Source: Caballeronia arvi (GTDB taxonomy: Bacteria; Pseudomonadota; Gammaproteobacteria; Burkholderiales; Burkholderiaceae). Taken from it: DNA of 64,000 nt. A program made the position numbers and the translations under genes. Below the pieces are notes generated by a model. It was not told the DNA's origin. It ran no database searches and was given only the letters and a program-made list of their open reading frames with translations. Location: assembly GCF_001544695.2 (NCBI RefSeq), contig NZ_FCOM02000028.1:1-64000 (forward strand). Reading direction: 5' to 3'. Below are positions 32,945 through 42,119 of the stretch, piece by piece; positions within the stretch are counted from its first letter, which is position 1, and the number at the start of each line of letters is the position of its first letter.

Positions 32945-34339
32945 ATGTTGATACAGGACAGTCAGAGCCTTTCGGGTCAGGAAATGGCGCGCCGCGCGAG
33001 CCCGGGCTCGGAGAATCTTCGGGCCGTCACGCTTTCGAGCGTGCTCGGCGCGGTCATCGAGTGGTACGACTTTTTTCTCTATGGCGTGGTCGCGGGCGTC
33101 GTTTTGAACCGGCTGTACTTCCCGCAAGCGGACGCCGTGGTCTCGACCATGCTCGCTTATTCGACGTTCGCGCTCGGATTCGTGGCAAGGCCGATCGGTG
33201 GCGTGATTTTCGGGCACTTCGGCGACCGGCTCGGCCGAAAGAAAATGCTCATGCTGACGTTGCTGCTGATGGGCGGCGCAACGGTCATGATCGGGCTGGT
33301 GCCGACGTATTCATCCATCGGCATTGCGGCGCCGTTGCTGCTGCTGGCCTGCCGCATCGTTCAGGGCATCGGACTGGGCGGCGAGTGGGGCGGCGCGGTG
33401 CTGATGACCTACGAATCCGCTCCCGTGGACAAGCGCGGCTTCTACGCAAGCCTTCCGCAGATCGGCATGTCGCTCGGACTCGTGCTGGCGTCGGGCGTGG
33501 TTGCCGTGCTGTCCTACACGCTGGACGACGCCCAGTTTCTCGCCTGGGGCTGGCGTTCAGCCTTCATCGCGAGCGGCGTGCTGGTGATCGTCACCTTCTA
33601 TATGCGCAAGCACGTGGCCGAAACCGACGATTTCAGCAAGGCGAAAAAGACGAAGCACGATGCGCTGCCGATCATCGATGTATTCCGCCGCTATCCGCGC
33701 ACGGTGCTGGCCTGCATGGGCGCGCGTGTCATCGACGGCGTGTTTTTCAATGTGTTCGGTGTCTTCTCGATTCACTACCTCACCGAGACACTCCACTTCC
33801 CGCGCACGACCGCGCTGCTGGGCGTCGTGTTCGGCGCGGCGGTGATGTCGTTCTTCATTCCCTTCTGGGGCCGCGTCTCGGACAAGGTGGGTCAGCCCAT
33901 CGTCTACGGTATCGGCGCGTTGCTGGCAGGGCTTTCTGCCTACCCCGCCTTCATGCTGATGCACGGCTCGAATGGGTCCGCATTGCCGGTCTGGATCGCG
34001 ATCATCATCCCGTTCGGGGTGTTTCATGCGGCGGTGTTCGGCACGATGTCGTCGCTGTTCTCCGAGGCCTTCGAACCCGATGTGCGTTATAGCGGCATTT
34101 CCTTCGTGTATCAGTTTGCCGGCGTGTTCGCGGGCGGTCTGACGCCAGTGGCCGCGACTTATCTCACGGGCCTTCAGTCCGGCAAGCCGTGGTATCTGTG
34201 CGCGTACGTACTGGCAGCCGGAACGCTGAGCGCCCTGTGTTGTGCGTGGCTCGCACGGCACCGGAAGTCGCCGCATTGCGAGCGTGCTCGTGCACGCGAC
34301 CTGACTGCAACCCGACAACACCGCATGGAGACGCTATGA
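32945..34339 (+). CDS. MFS metabolite:H+ symporter (MHS type), probable uptake system of the operon
   Basis: This 464-residue membrane protein has twelve predicted helices and MHS-family signatures: VIEWYDFFLYG in helix 1, 'ARPIGGVIFGHFGDRLGRKKML' in the loop between helices 2 and 3, and 'GIGLGGEWGGAVLM'. This group imports organic acids and zwitterions (citrate, proline/betaine, shikimate, aromatic acids) with protons. The ATG at 32945 has GGAG upstream; a GTG at 32933 is less likely. It overlaps the next gene by ATGA. By position it should import the operon's substrate, proposed to be DHPS. Confidence 0.9.
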   Translation: MLIQDSQSLSGQEMARRASPGSENLRAVTLSSVLGAVIEWYDFFLYGVVAGVVLNRLYFPQADAVVSTMLAYSTFALGFVARPIGGVIFGHFGDRLGRKKMLMLTLLLMGGATVMIGLVPTYSSIGIAAPLLLLACRIVQGIGLGGEWGGAVLMTYESAPVDKRGFYASLPQIGMSLGLVLASGVVAVLSYTLDDAQFLAWGWRSAFIASGVLVIVTFYMRKHVAETDDFSKAKKTKHDALPIIDVFRRYPRTVLACMGARVIDGVFFNVFGVFSIHYLTETLHFPRTTALLGVVFGAAVMSFFIPFWGRVSDKVGQPIVYGIGALLAGLSAYPAFMLMHGSNGSALPVWIAIIIPFGVFHAAVFGTMSSLFSEAFEPDVRYSGISFVYQFAGVFAGGLTPVAATYLTGLQSGKPWYLCAYVLAAGTLSALCCAWLARHRKSPHCERARARDLTATRQHRMETL

Positions 34340-35346
34340 AAGCGCTGGTCTATACGCAACCCAACGAGATGCAGTTGCTCGAACGGCCGGAACCCGTCGC
34401 AGAGGACGGCGAGGTCGTGTTGAAAATCGATGCTGTCGGTATTTGCGGGTCCGACATGCACGCCTATCATGGGCACGATCCTCGTCGCAAGCCGGGTCTG
34501 GTTCTGGGGCACGAATTCGCCGGCACGATTGCACAGAGCCGCGATGCGAAGTGGCAAGAAGGCACGCGAGTGACCGGCAACCCGCTAATTACATGCGGTA
34601 CATGCGAGTATTGCGTGCAGGGCCGCGACAACTTGTGCGCAAACCGCACCATGGTCGGCATGACGCGCCCGGGCGCTTTTGCCGACTACATGTCGATTCC
34701 GGCGACGTGTCTCGTCGCAATTCCGTCCGGGATGCCGGCGCATGTCGCTGCGGCTACCGAACCGGCCGCCACCGCGCTGCATGCGGTGAACCTGACCATG
34801 CGCGCGTTGAGTCGACCTCTTCCCGAATGCCGGGCGCTGATCATCGGAGGCGGTGCCATCGGGCTGTTTTGCGCGTTGCTCCTGCGATCGTACGGTTGCC
34901 GTGACGTGACCGTCGCCGAAACCAATGCCACGCGACGAACATCAGCAGAGCACGAAGCCACGTGCACAACCTGCGATCCGCTCGTGCAAGAGGAACAGCC
35001 AAACCGCTTCGACTTTGTGATCGATGCCGTGGGCGCCAAGGTAACGCGGAACAGCGCTCTGGCTGCCGTCAAACCCGGGGGTGTCGTGATGCACATCGGC
35101 CTGCAGGACTGGGCCAGTGAAATCGACATGCGCAAACTGACGCTCGCCGAAATCACTTTGCTCGGCACCTACACATACACGATGGCCGACCTTCGGGCGA
35201 CCGTAAACGCACTGCACGAAGGCGCCTTCGGTACTTTGACGTGGCTCGAGCATCGACCGCTCGCGGAGGGCGGGCAAGCCTTCGCTGATCTGCATGCCGG
35301 CTTGGCGAAGTCCAGCAAGGTGTTGCTCATTCCTGAAGCTGCCTGA
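34336..35346 (+). CDS. zinc-dependent alcohol dehydrogenase, HpsP-like candidate
   Basis: This 336-residue medium-chain dehydrogenase has the catalytic-zinc motif GICGSDMHAYHGHDPRRKPG and GHEFAG. The structural-zinc Cys set (CGTCEYCVQGRDNLC) and the cofactor motif IIGGGAIGLFCALLL follow. It oxidises a polyol or secondary alcohol with NAD+. It is last in the LacI-controlled operon, coupled to the MFS gene by an ATGA overlap. With the SDR it could interconvert isomers through a keto intermediate, as HpsO and HpsP do. The segment 'RRTSAEHEATCTTCDPL' is unusually Cys-rich and short where the Rossmann domain is normally longer; some trimming there is possible. Confidence 0.85.
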   Translation: MKALVYTQPNEMQLLERPEPVAEDGEVVLKIDAVGICGSDMHAYHGHDPRRKPGLVLGHEFAGTIAQSRDAKWQEGTRVTGNPLITCGTCEYCVQGRDNLCANRTMVGMTRPGAFADYMSIPATCLVAIPSGMPAHVAAATEPAATALHAVNLTMRALSRPLPECRALIIGGGAIGLFCALLLRSYGCRDVTVAETNATRRTSAEHEATCTTCDPLVQEEQPNRFDFVIDAVGAKVTRNSALAAVKPGGVVMHIGLQDWASEIDMRKLTLAEITLLGTYTYTMADLRATVNALHEGAFGTLTWLEHRPLAEGGQAFADLHAGLAKSSKVLLIPEAA

Positions 35347-35511
35347 CGAACGTCACAGCGCTCGACTCTGCCTCAGGCCGCGTTCCTCACGTTGGGAGCG
35401 CAGGGAACCGGGACTGCAACGCAGTCTCGACTTTCCATGCGCGCACTCAGCCGTTTCGCGCCAAGGACGTCCAGCTCTCCGCGGAAAAAGCGCTTCGCGC
35501 GCAGCGACGTC

Positions 35512-36888
35512 TCAAAGCACCAGCGTCTTCTCGAATCGCGGATCGCCAAGATAAGCGACGTTGAAGCGAAACCAGGGCGACACACTGTTCGCATGCGCCG
35601 AAAAGATCGTTCCCGGCGCGAGGATCACATGCTTCTCCAGCATCTCCTTGGCGAATGCGATCGAATCGTCGCGCCCCGGCAGTCGCGCCCATAGATAAAG
35701 ACTCTGATCGCTGACCTTGAAGATGGTCGCATTCAGTCGCGCCAGCGCTTCGACGCCTGTGGCCGTCGCGCGTTTGAGCCGGTCCTGCAGGCGATTCGTG
35801 TGACGCAGAAAGTGACCGTCGCTCACGATGGCATCGAGCGTGCGCTCGCAATACTCGCTGCTGCTCACGTGCGTAAGCATCTTCACATCGGCGAGATCGC
35901 TCGCGAGGTCGGCATCGCAGGCCAGAAAGCCCACACGCAGTGCCGCCGACACCGATTTCGAAAAGCTGCCGATATAAATCGTGCGGCGCAACTGATCCAG
36001 CGCACTGATGCGCGTGGCCGAGCGCGGCTTGAGATCGGCGAGCGCGTCGTTCTCGACCACGATCAGATCGTGCGCCTCTGCCAGCTGCAAAATGCGATGC
36101 GCCTTCGCCGCGCTGATGTCCGTCGCGGTCGGATTGTGCCCGACGGATTGCGTGAAAAAAAGCCGCGGCCGATGCGTCTTCAGCCGCTCTTCGAGCGCGG
36201 CGATATCCGGCCCGTCGACACCGCGCGGCACGCCGACGATATTCGCGCCCGAGAGCTTCAGCTTGCCGAACAGCGCGTAATAGCCGGGATCGTCGACGAG
36301 CACGGTGTCGCCCGCGCGCACGAAGTAGCGCACGACCATGTCCATCGCCTGATTCGCGCCGTGCGTGAGGACGATCTGCTGCGGCGCGGCTTCGATCTCG
36401 TAGCCCGCGAGCTTCTGCTGCAGATGCTGACGCAAAGGCAGATAACCGAAGCGGCTGCCGTAGCGGAACAGCGATGCGACACCGGTACGCACCACCCGCT
36501 GATGAAAGTGATCCAGCCGGGTCTCTTCGAGCCACGCGACGGGCGGAAAACCTTCGCCGAGATTGAGAAAGCCCGGCTTGCTCTGCAACTGTTCGCGCAT
36601 GAGCCACACGGAATCCATCGCGCGGTCGAGCGTGGGCGCGTCTTCGTCGTGCTGCTGCGGCGTCGTCACACTCGCGACGTAGAAGCCCGCGCCGCGCCGC
36701 GGCTCGATGAGACCGTTCGACGTCAGCATGTCGAACGCGCTGATGACGGTGTTCTTCGAGCAGCCGTTCGCGTCAGCGTATTCCCTTATCGACGGAAGTT
36801 TGTCGCCTGCGCGCAGCACACCTTCGGTGATCTGTCTGGCGAGATTGTCCGCAAGTGTCGCCGACAGGCTCGGCTTCTCGTGCCGCAT
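35512..36888 (-). CDS. MocR-type regulator (GntR winged helix plus aminotransferase-like domain)
   Basis: This 458-residue protein has an N-terminal GntR winged helix (GDKLPSIREYADANGCSKNT). It is followed by a full fold type I aminotransferase domain with the PLP-binding Lys in YIGSFSKSVSAALRVGF and upstream NPTATD. MocR regulators use PLP as a sensor. It is divergent from the mevalonate-degradation operon. The shared intergenic region contains two 11-bp direct repeats 44 bp apart, the arrangement typical of MocR sites. I infer that it controls mvaAB and the transporter. PLP sensing of a non-amino substrate would be unusual. Confidence 0.92.
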   Translation of the reverse strand: MRHEKPSLSATLADNLARQITEGVLRAGDKLPSIREYADANGCSKNTVISAFDMLTSNGLIEPRRGAGFYVASVTTPQQHDEDAPTLDRAMDSVWLMREQLQSKPGFLNLGEGFPPVAWLEETRLDHFHQRVVRTGVASLFRYGSRFGYLPLRQHLQQKLAGYEIEAAPQQIVLTHGANQAMDMVVRYFVRAGDTVLVDDPGYYALFGKLKLSGANIVGVPRGVDGPDIAALEERLKTHRPRLFFTQSVGHNPTATDISAAKAHRILQLAEAHDLIVVENDALADLKPRSATRISALDQLRRTIYIGSFSKSVSAALRVGFLACDADLASDLADVKMLTHVSSSEYCERTLDAIVSDGHFLRHTNRLQDRLKRATATGVEALARLNATIFKVSDQSLYLWARLPGRDDSIAFAKEMLEKHVILAPGTIFSAHANSVSPWFRFNVAYLGDPRFEKTLVL

Positions 36889-36921
36889 CGTATTGATCCA
36901 TTTTGAAAGTGAACCCGCCGT

Positions 36922-36976
36922 ATTGGGTACAGCCAGGCCACTGTTTGCCGGAATTGTACCTTTCCATTGGGTACAG
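36922..36976 (+). promoter_or_regulatory. candidate MocR operators (direct repeats)
   Basis: ATTGGGTACAG occurs at 36922-36932 and again at 36966-36976, exactly 44 bp apart, with an inverted ATTGTACC at 36953-36960 between them. MocR proteins characteristically bind direct repeats. The sites lie 34-88 bp from the regulator start and about 90-140 bp before mvaA. Confidence 0.6.
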
Positions 36977-37064
36977 TCGGCCTATTATTCGCCCATCCGA
37001 TGCGTCGTTGCAAGCGGCGCGAAGAGACAGACGGAATACGCATCCATACAGCAGAGGAAGACAC

Positions 37065-38348
37065 ATGATCGATTCGAAGTTGCCGAATTTCCGCGCGATG
37101 TCGCCCGCGCAGCGCCTGACGCATGTCGCGCAGGCCGCGGGCCTCGACGACGCCGAGCACGCGCTGCTCGCAAAGCCCGGCGCGCTGCCGCTCGATACGG
37201 CGAACGGCATGATCGAAAACGTCGTCGGCACCTTCGAACTGCCGATGGCGGTCGCCGGGTACTTCCAGCTGAACGGCCGCGACGTGCTGGTGCCGATGGC
37301 GGTGGAGGAACCGTCGATCGTCGCGGCGGCGTCGTACATGGCGAAGCTCGCGCGTGAGGCAGGCGGCTTCCGCACGTCGAGCACGGGCCCGCTGATGCGC
37401 GCGCAGGTGCAGGTCGTCGGCGTGTCGGATCCGTATGGCGCGCGGCTCGCCATCCTCAAGCATCGCGACGAGCTGATCGAGATGGCCAACGCGCGCGACA
37501 AAGTGCTGATCGGACTTGGCGGCGGCTGCCGCGACATCGAAGTGCACGTGTTTCCGGACACGCCGCGCGGCGCGATGGTCGTCGCGCATCTGATCGTCGA
37601 CGTGCGCGACGCGATGGGCGCGAACACGGTCAACACGATGGCCGAGACGGTCGCGGGCCGCATCGAGGAGATCACCGGCGGCAAGGTGCGCTTGCGCATC
37701 CTGTCGAACCTCGCCGATCTGCGCCTCGCGCGCGCGCAGGTGCGCTACAGCGCGGCCACTTTGCAGACCAAGGCGTATTCGGGCGAGGACGTGATCGCCG
37801 GCGTCGTCGATGCGTATCTCTTCGCGGCGATCGATCCATACCGCGCCGCGACGCACAACAAGGGCATCATGAACGGCATCGATCCGGTGATCGTCGCGAC
37901 CGGCAACGACTGGCGCGCGGTCGAGGCGGGCGCGCATGCCTACGCGAGCCGCGGCGGGCGTTATACGTCGCTGACGACGTGGGAAGTCGCGAACAACGGC
38001 GATCTGGTCGGCACGATCGAAATGCCGATGCCGGTCGGTCTCGTAGGCGGCGCGACCAAGACGCATCCACTCGCGCGTCTCGCACTGAAGATCATGAACG
38101 TGAGTTCGGCGCAGGAACTCGGCGAGATCGCGGTCGCGGTTGGCCTTGCGCAGAACATGGGCGCGTTGCGCGCGCTCTCGACCGAAGGCATCCAGCGCGG
38201 CCATATGGCGCTGCACGCGCGCAACATCGCGCTGGCGGCGGGCGCGAGCGGCGCGGATATCGACTGGGTCGTCAAAAAGATGGTCGCGGCGCGCAACGTC
38301 AGCGTCGACTACGGCATGAGTCTTCTGCAAGGACCGCGCGATGAATGA
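37065..38348 (+). CDS. mvaA: degradative (class II) HMG-CoA reductase
   Basis: This 427-residue enzyme is nearly the length of Pseudomonas mevalonii MvaA (428) and follows it closely in what I can recall of its sequence. Catalytic features are present: Glu82 in VEEPSIVAAASY, 'LGGGCRDIEVHVF', 'VRDAMGANTVNTMAE', the Lys in THNKGIMNGIDP, GNDW, and the late His in RGHMALHARN. Class II enzymes oxidise mevalonate plus CoA to HMG-CoA with NAD+. AGAGGAAG precedes the ATG at 37065. The gene overlaps mvaB by 8 bp (ATGAATGA). No mevalonate-to-isoprenoid kinase genes are nearby, so the role is catabolic. Confidence 0.95.
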   Translation: MIDSKLPNFRAMSPAQRLTHVAQAAGLDDAEHALLAKPGALPLDTANGMIENVVGTFELPMAVAGYFQLNGRDVLVPMAVEEPSIVAAASYMAKLAREAGGFRTSSTGPLMRAQVQVVGVSDPYGARLAILKHRDELIEMANARDKVLIGLGGGCRDIEVHVFPDTPRGAMVVAHLIVDVRDAMGANTVNTMAETVAGRIEEITGGKVRLRILSNLADLRLARAQVRYSAATLQTKAYSGEDVIAGVVDAYLFAAIDPYRAATHNKGIMNGIDPVIVATGNDWRAVEAGAHAYASRGGRYTSLTTWEVANNGDLVGTIEMPMPVGLVGGATKTHPLARLALKIMNVSSAQELGEIAVAVGLAQNMGALRALSTEGIQRGHMALHARNIALAAGASGADIDWVVKKMVAARNVSVDYGMSLLQGPRDE

Positions 38349-39279
38349 CATGCCGAAGCGCGTACGCATCGTCGAAGTCGGGCCGCGCGATGGCTTGCAG
38401 AACGAGCCATCGCCTGTGTCGGCGCAAGTGAAGGCGGATCTGATCGAGCGTCTGATCGATGCGGGCGTGCGCTATGTCGAGGCGGCCTCGTTCGTGTCGC
38501 CGAAATGGGTACCGCAGATGGCCGATGGCGCACAAGTGCTCGAACGCGTGCGCGACAAGGCGCGCGCCACGCGCACGACGCTCGCCGCGCTCGTGCCGAA
38601 CATGAAGGGACTCGAAGCCGCGCTGGCATCGTGCGCCGATGAAATCGCGGTCTTCGCGGCGGCCTCCGAGTCGTTCTCGCAGAAGAACATCAACTGCTCG
38701 ATCGACGAGAGCATCGCGCGCTTCGAACCGGTGATCGCCGCCGCGCGTGCCGCGAATGTGCGCGTTCGCGGCTATGTGTCGTGCGTGCTCGGCTGTCCGT
38801 TCGAAGGCGAGATCGCGCCGCAGGCCGTTGCGCGCGTGGCGAAGAAACTGTTCGACATGGGCTGCTACGAAATCAGTCTCGGCGATACCATCGGCGCGGG
38901 CACGCCATCGAAGACGCAAGCGATGCTCGACGCATGCAGCGCGCGCGTTCCCGTCGAGGCTTTGGCCGGCCATTTCCACGATACGTGGGGCATGGCCGCA
39001 GCCAACGTGCACGCGGCATTGCAACGCGGCGTCGCGGTGTTCGACAGCTCCGTGTCGGGTATCGGCGGGTGTCCGTATTCGCCGGGCGCGACGGGCAATG
39101 TCGCGACGGAGGATATCGTCTATCTGTGCGAGGGCATGGGCATCGAAACGGGCATCGATCTGAACAGGCTCGCAGAGGCGGGCGCGTTCATATCGCAGGC
39201 ATTGAAGCGCGAGACGTCGTCGCGTGTGGCGCGCGCACTCGAAGCGAAGCGCCGCCGGCAAGCAACGCAGTGCATCTGA
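38341..39279 (+). CDS. mvaB: hydroxymethylglutaryl-CoA lyase
   Basis: This 312-residue TIM-barrel lyase contains VEVGPRDGLQNEP with the catalytic Arg/Asp at about residues 16-17. It also has SCVLGCPFEGEI, the metal ligands in GHFHDTWGMAAANV, and the signature loop SGIGGCPYSPGATGNVATED with the active-site Cys. It splits HMG-CoA into acetoacetate and acetyl-CoA. Directly after the HMG-CoA reductase gene and overlapping it, it completes the mevalonate catabolic route to central metabolites. Confidence 0.95.
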   Translation: MNDMPKRVRIVEVGPRDGLQNEPSPVSAQVKADLIERLIDAGVRYVEAASFVSPKWVPQMADGAQVLERVRDKARATRTTLAALVPNMKGLEAALASCADEIAVFAAASESFSQKNINCSIDESIARFEPVIAAARAANVRVRGYVSCVLGCPFEGEIAPQAVARVAKKLFDMGCYEISLGDTIGAGTPSKTQAMLDACSARVPVEALAGHFHDTWGMAAANVHAALQRGVAVFDSSVSGIGGCPYSPGATGNVATEDIVYLCEGMGIETGIDLNRLAEAGAFISQALKRETSSRVARALEAKRRRQATQCI

Positions 39280-39302
39280 TAACTCCAGCAAAAGGAGGGG
39301 AC

Positions 39303-39773
39303 ATGGAACAGCAACTCACCGCGCATGAACGCGGCCACGCGCCATCGCAGAGCGCGGATCGGGCGGACTACAGGCTCGTCGAGATCTGGGGCGATACCGT
39401 CGATACGCGGCATCTCGCGTGGTCGGTCGTGCTCGGCATCGCGATCAGCTATGGCGCGTTCGCGATCGCGAATCGCGTGCTCGCCGCCTACGTGCCCGAC
39501 GTCGCGATGGCCCGCGCCTACGCGATGCTCGTCGGCCTCGGCGGCTGTCTCATCGCGGGCGCGGTGTGCGCGAAGCTCTTCAGGCCGAAGCGCGAAGTGA
39601 TCGAGGAAGCGCACGGCGCGGCGGGCCGCGAGGAAGTGCTGAAGCAACTCGCGGGCGAAGCAGGCGGACTGGGCCGCGTCGCGGACTTGCCGCCCTCGGT
39701 CGTCGCCGAGATGAAGGAGCTCGGCTTGTACGAGCTGTTCGCAGAATACGAAAAGCGCGAAGGAGCACATTGA
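39303..39773 (+). CDS. small two-helix membrane protein paired with the TctA-like permease
   Basis: This 156-residue protein has AAAGGAGGGG just before the ATG at 39303. Two hydrophobic helices (LAWSVVLGIAISYGAFAIAN and 'AYAMLVGLGGCLIAGAVCAKLF') are followed by a charged cytoplasmic tail. Its stop overlaps the start of the permease gene (TGATG). It occupies the place of the small TctB subunit of tripartite tricarboxylate transporters, but TctB usually has four helices, so this is a different or reduced partner. I do not recognise the family. Confidence 0.7.
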   Translation: MEQQLTAHERGHAPSQSADRADYRLVEIWGDTVDTRHLAWSVVLGIAISYGAFAIANRVLAAYVPDVAMARAYAMLVGLGGCLIAGAVCAKLFRPKREVIEEAHGAAGREEVLKQLAGEAGGLGRVADLPPSVVAEMKELGLYELFAEYEKREGAH

Positions 39774-41158
39774 TGGAACCGTTCGTCACTCAACTGCTGG
39801 TCGCGCTCGGCATGGCGCTCATCGGCGCGATCGTGTTCTCGGGCATCGGCCTCATTTCCGGCACCGACGAAACCACGACGCTCGCGCCGCTCACCTTGCT
39901 CGTCGTGCTGCTCGGCGTGCCGCCCGTCGGCGTGTTTTCGTTCTTCATGGCGGGCGCGGTATCGAAGCACATGACGCACGCGATTCCCACGGCCTTGCTC
40001 GGCATTCCCGGCGATACGCTCGCCACGCCTCTGCTGCAACAGGCGACGATGCTGCGCAATCTGGGCGTGCCGCACATCGCGCTGCGCAAGATGATTTCGG
40101 GCGCGATCGTCGCGGCGTTCGTCGCGGTGCCGCTCGCGGTGTTGTTCGCCGTGCTGCTCGCACCGTTCGGTCCGGCCATCACGAAGGCGGCGCCGTGGGT
40201 GTTTCTGGCGGCATCGATTCTCATCGCGTATTTTTCGTCGGGCCGATGGGCTTCCGTGTTCCTGCTCGTGCCGTTCGTGCTGGTGATCGTCGGCTTGCAG
40301 GCGCTGACGGGAAAATACGGCGTGAAGCTTTCCGTGAGCTACTTTCTCGGCATCGCGATCGGACCGCTCATCGCCGATCTGTTCTCGATTCTTTCGCCCG
40401 CCGATCGCGCCCGCATGCGCCGCGACCGCGTGCGCACGTTCTCGCTCGCGCCGGACATGAAGGGCTGGAGCGGCTATTTCCCGAATCCGATGAAAGTGCT
40501 CGACGGACAGCAACGCGGATGGGTCGCGGCCACTGCCGCCGTATCGAGCGCGACCTTCGTGTTCAGCCCGGTCGCGATGACGGTCGTGCTCGGCGAGCTC
40601 GTCGGCTCGCGCGTGAAGCATGCATATCATCGGTTGACGACCGTGATCTCCGCGCGCAACGGCGTGACGGAAGCGACATACATCGCCGAAGCGCTGATTC
40701 CGTTGATCGCATTCGGACTGCCGCTGAGTCCGGTTGCGGCGGGACCGGCCGCGCCGCTTTTCAACGCACCGCCGCGCTTTTTCGTCGATACGGCCACGGG
40801 CCACATCAACAACCTGCACACGATGATGACGACGTGGCAGTTCCTCGGCTTCGGTTTGCTTGCGGTCGTGCTGGCGGCGCTCGTCGCGTATCCGCTGTCG
40901 ATGAACTACGCGCATCGCGCGGCGTCGTTCGTCGCGCGCAAGCTGAGTCACGAAGCGATCATCGCGACGTTCGTCGGCCTGATCGTCGTGATCAGCGTCT
41001 GGGAAGGGCAGTTGCTCGGGCTTCTGGTGATTCTGAGCGTGGGCTTGCTCGGCGGTCTGTTGTCGCGCAATTTCGGCTTCAATACCGGCGTGCAGTTCAT
41101 GGGGTATTACACGGCGGTGTTGAGCGTGCCCGCGCTCACGAAGGCGTTCGGCGCGTGA
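39773..41158 (+). CDS. TctA-like permease (tripartite tricarboxylate transporter family), probable mevalonate importer
   Basis: This 461-residue, very hydrophobic protein has about eleven to twelve helices and two related motifs, 'PTALLGIPGDTLATPLLQQA' and 'EALIPLIAFGLPLSPVAAGPAAPLF'. These correspond to the repeated GIPG loops of TctA. No periplasmic TctC-type binding protein is present in the operon. Coupled to the small membrane protein (ATGA overlap) and last in the mvaAB operon, it is the best candidate for import of mevalonate. Family membership is judged from motif layout. Confidence 0.75.
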   Translation: MEPFVTQLLVALGMALIGAIVFSGIGLISGTDETTTLAPLTLLVVLLGVPPVGVFSFFMAGAVSKHMTHAIPTALLGIPGDTLATPLLQQATMLRNLGVPHIALRKMISGAIVAAFVAVPLAVLFAVLLAPFGPAITKAAPWVFLAASILIAYFSSGRWASVFLLVPFVLVIVGLQALTGKYGVKLSVSYFLGIAIGPLIADLFSILSPADRARMRRDRVRTFSLAPDMKGWSGYFPNPMKVLDGQQRGWVAATAAVSSATFVFSPVAMTVVLGELVGSRVKHAYHRLTTVISARNGVTEATYIAEALIPLIAFGLPLSPVAAGPAAPLFNAPPRFFVDTATGHINNLHTMMTTWQFLGFGLLAVVLAALVAYPLSMNYAHRAASFVARKLSHEAIIATFVGLIVVISVWEGQLLGLLVILSVGLLGGLLSRNFGFNTGVQFMGYYTAVLSVPALTKAFGA

Positions 41159-41258
41159 CGCAGCAATGTGGCGGGGCCGTCGACGCACGATTGCGCGCTC
41201 TCGCGAGCCTCGGCCGAGTCCGCCGCGGTGGCATTGGCTTTACATCCGCGAGCGGACA

Positions 41259-42092
41259 TCAGAACCGGAAAGACACGTTGACGCTCGGCCCATTGAAACG
41301 CAGCGTCTGTACGAGCTGATCGCCGGAACCGTAGAAGGCGAGATACCGGTAAGTCAAACTGACTTCACCCCAACGGGCGCCGTAGCCGATGCCACCGGAC
41401 GCCTGCCAGGTAAAGCGGGAAGTTCCGGTGCCGATGTCCAGATAGAACGGCACGTACCAACTGCCATCGCCGGTGAGGGACACGCGCCCGCGCACGCCGG
41501 CGAAGCCGTCGAATATGTTCTGGTTTTCGGATGCATGGATCTCCGGATTCAAACTGAGGCCGCTGTTCAGACTCGCAGAAGAAGACGCATCGAGGGCGGC
41601 GCTTACGCGGAGATAGCGGATGCCTATGATCGCGTCCACGCTCGCCCGTGTCAGAGACGCTATGGTGTATCCGCCACCCAGCTGAACCAGCGTTCCCCGC
41701 AGGCTGGTCTCGAAGTCTCGCTGCGTCGTCCCGGTGCCGAAGACGCCGTCCGTCGCGTTGACCGAGCTTTCGTGCCGTCCGAATTTCAGATAGATGGTGT
41801 CCGCGAACAGGCTCCAGGGACCCTTTCGCGCCTCACCTTGCAGCATCAATGCAAATTTCAGATGCTCCAGGTAGTTGTACGGTCCGGTCGAAGCGTCGGC
41901 TCCTCCTCCGGGGAGGGTGAATCGGAGGGAGCCGCCTACGCTCGGTAACCACAGATACGGAGTGACGGCGAACTGCCAATGATCGTTCGCATTGGCCGAG
42001 CCGGGCGGCTCATCGGCTAGCGCTCTGGTTGCTATCAGAGTGGCAAACAGAGCGGTAAGCAGAGCGGTGGCCATTTCCTTGCTGAATTTCAT
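41259..42092 (-). CDS. outer-membrane beta-barrel protein, end of the giant-protein operon
   Basis: This 277-residue protein has a signal peptide (MKFSKEMATALLTALFATLI, cleavage after ALA). Alternating strands rich in Gly, Tyr and Trp follow, and a terminal Phe after 'GPSVNVSFRF' is the usual signal for outer-membrane assembly. It resembles small porin-like proteins of unknown function, with 'VTPYLWLPSVGGSL' near the mature start as in many such proteins. It is 27 bp downstream of the M50-HlyD gene on the same strand and likely belongs to the export operon. Its role there is unknown; it could help anchor or assemble the giant protein. Confidence 0.8.
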   Translation of the reverse strand: MKFSKEMATALLTALFATLIATRALADEPPGSANANDHWQFAVTPYLWLPSVGGSLRFTLPGGGADASTGPYNYLEHLKFALMLQGEARKGPWSLFADTIYLKFGRHESSVNATDGVFGTGTTQRDFETSLRGTLVQLGGGYTIASLTRASVDAIIGIRYLRVSAALDASSSASLNSGLSLNPEIHASENQNIFDGFAGVRGRVSLTGDGSWYVPFYLDIGTGTSRFTWQASGGIGYGARWGEVSLTYRYLAFYGSGDQLVQTLRFNGPSVNVSFRF

Positions 42093-42119
42093 GGTAGGCG
42101 TCCTGCTGGCAGTCGTTTG

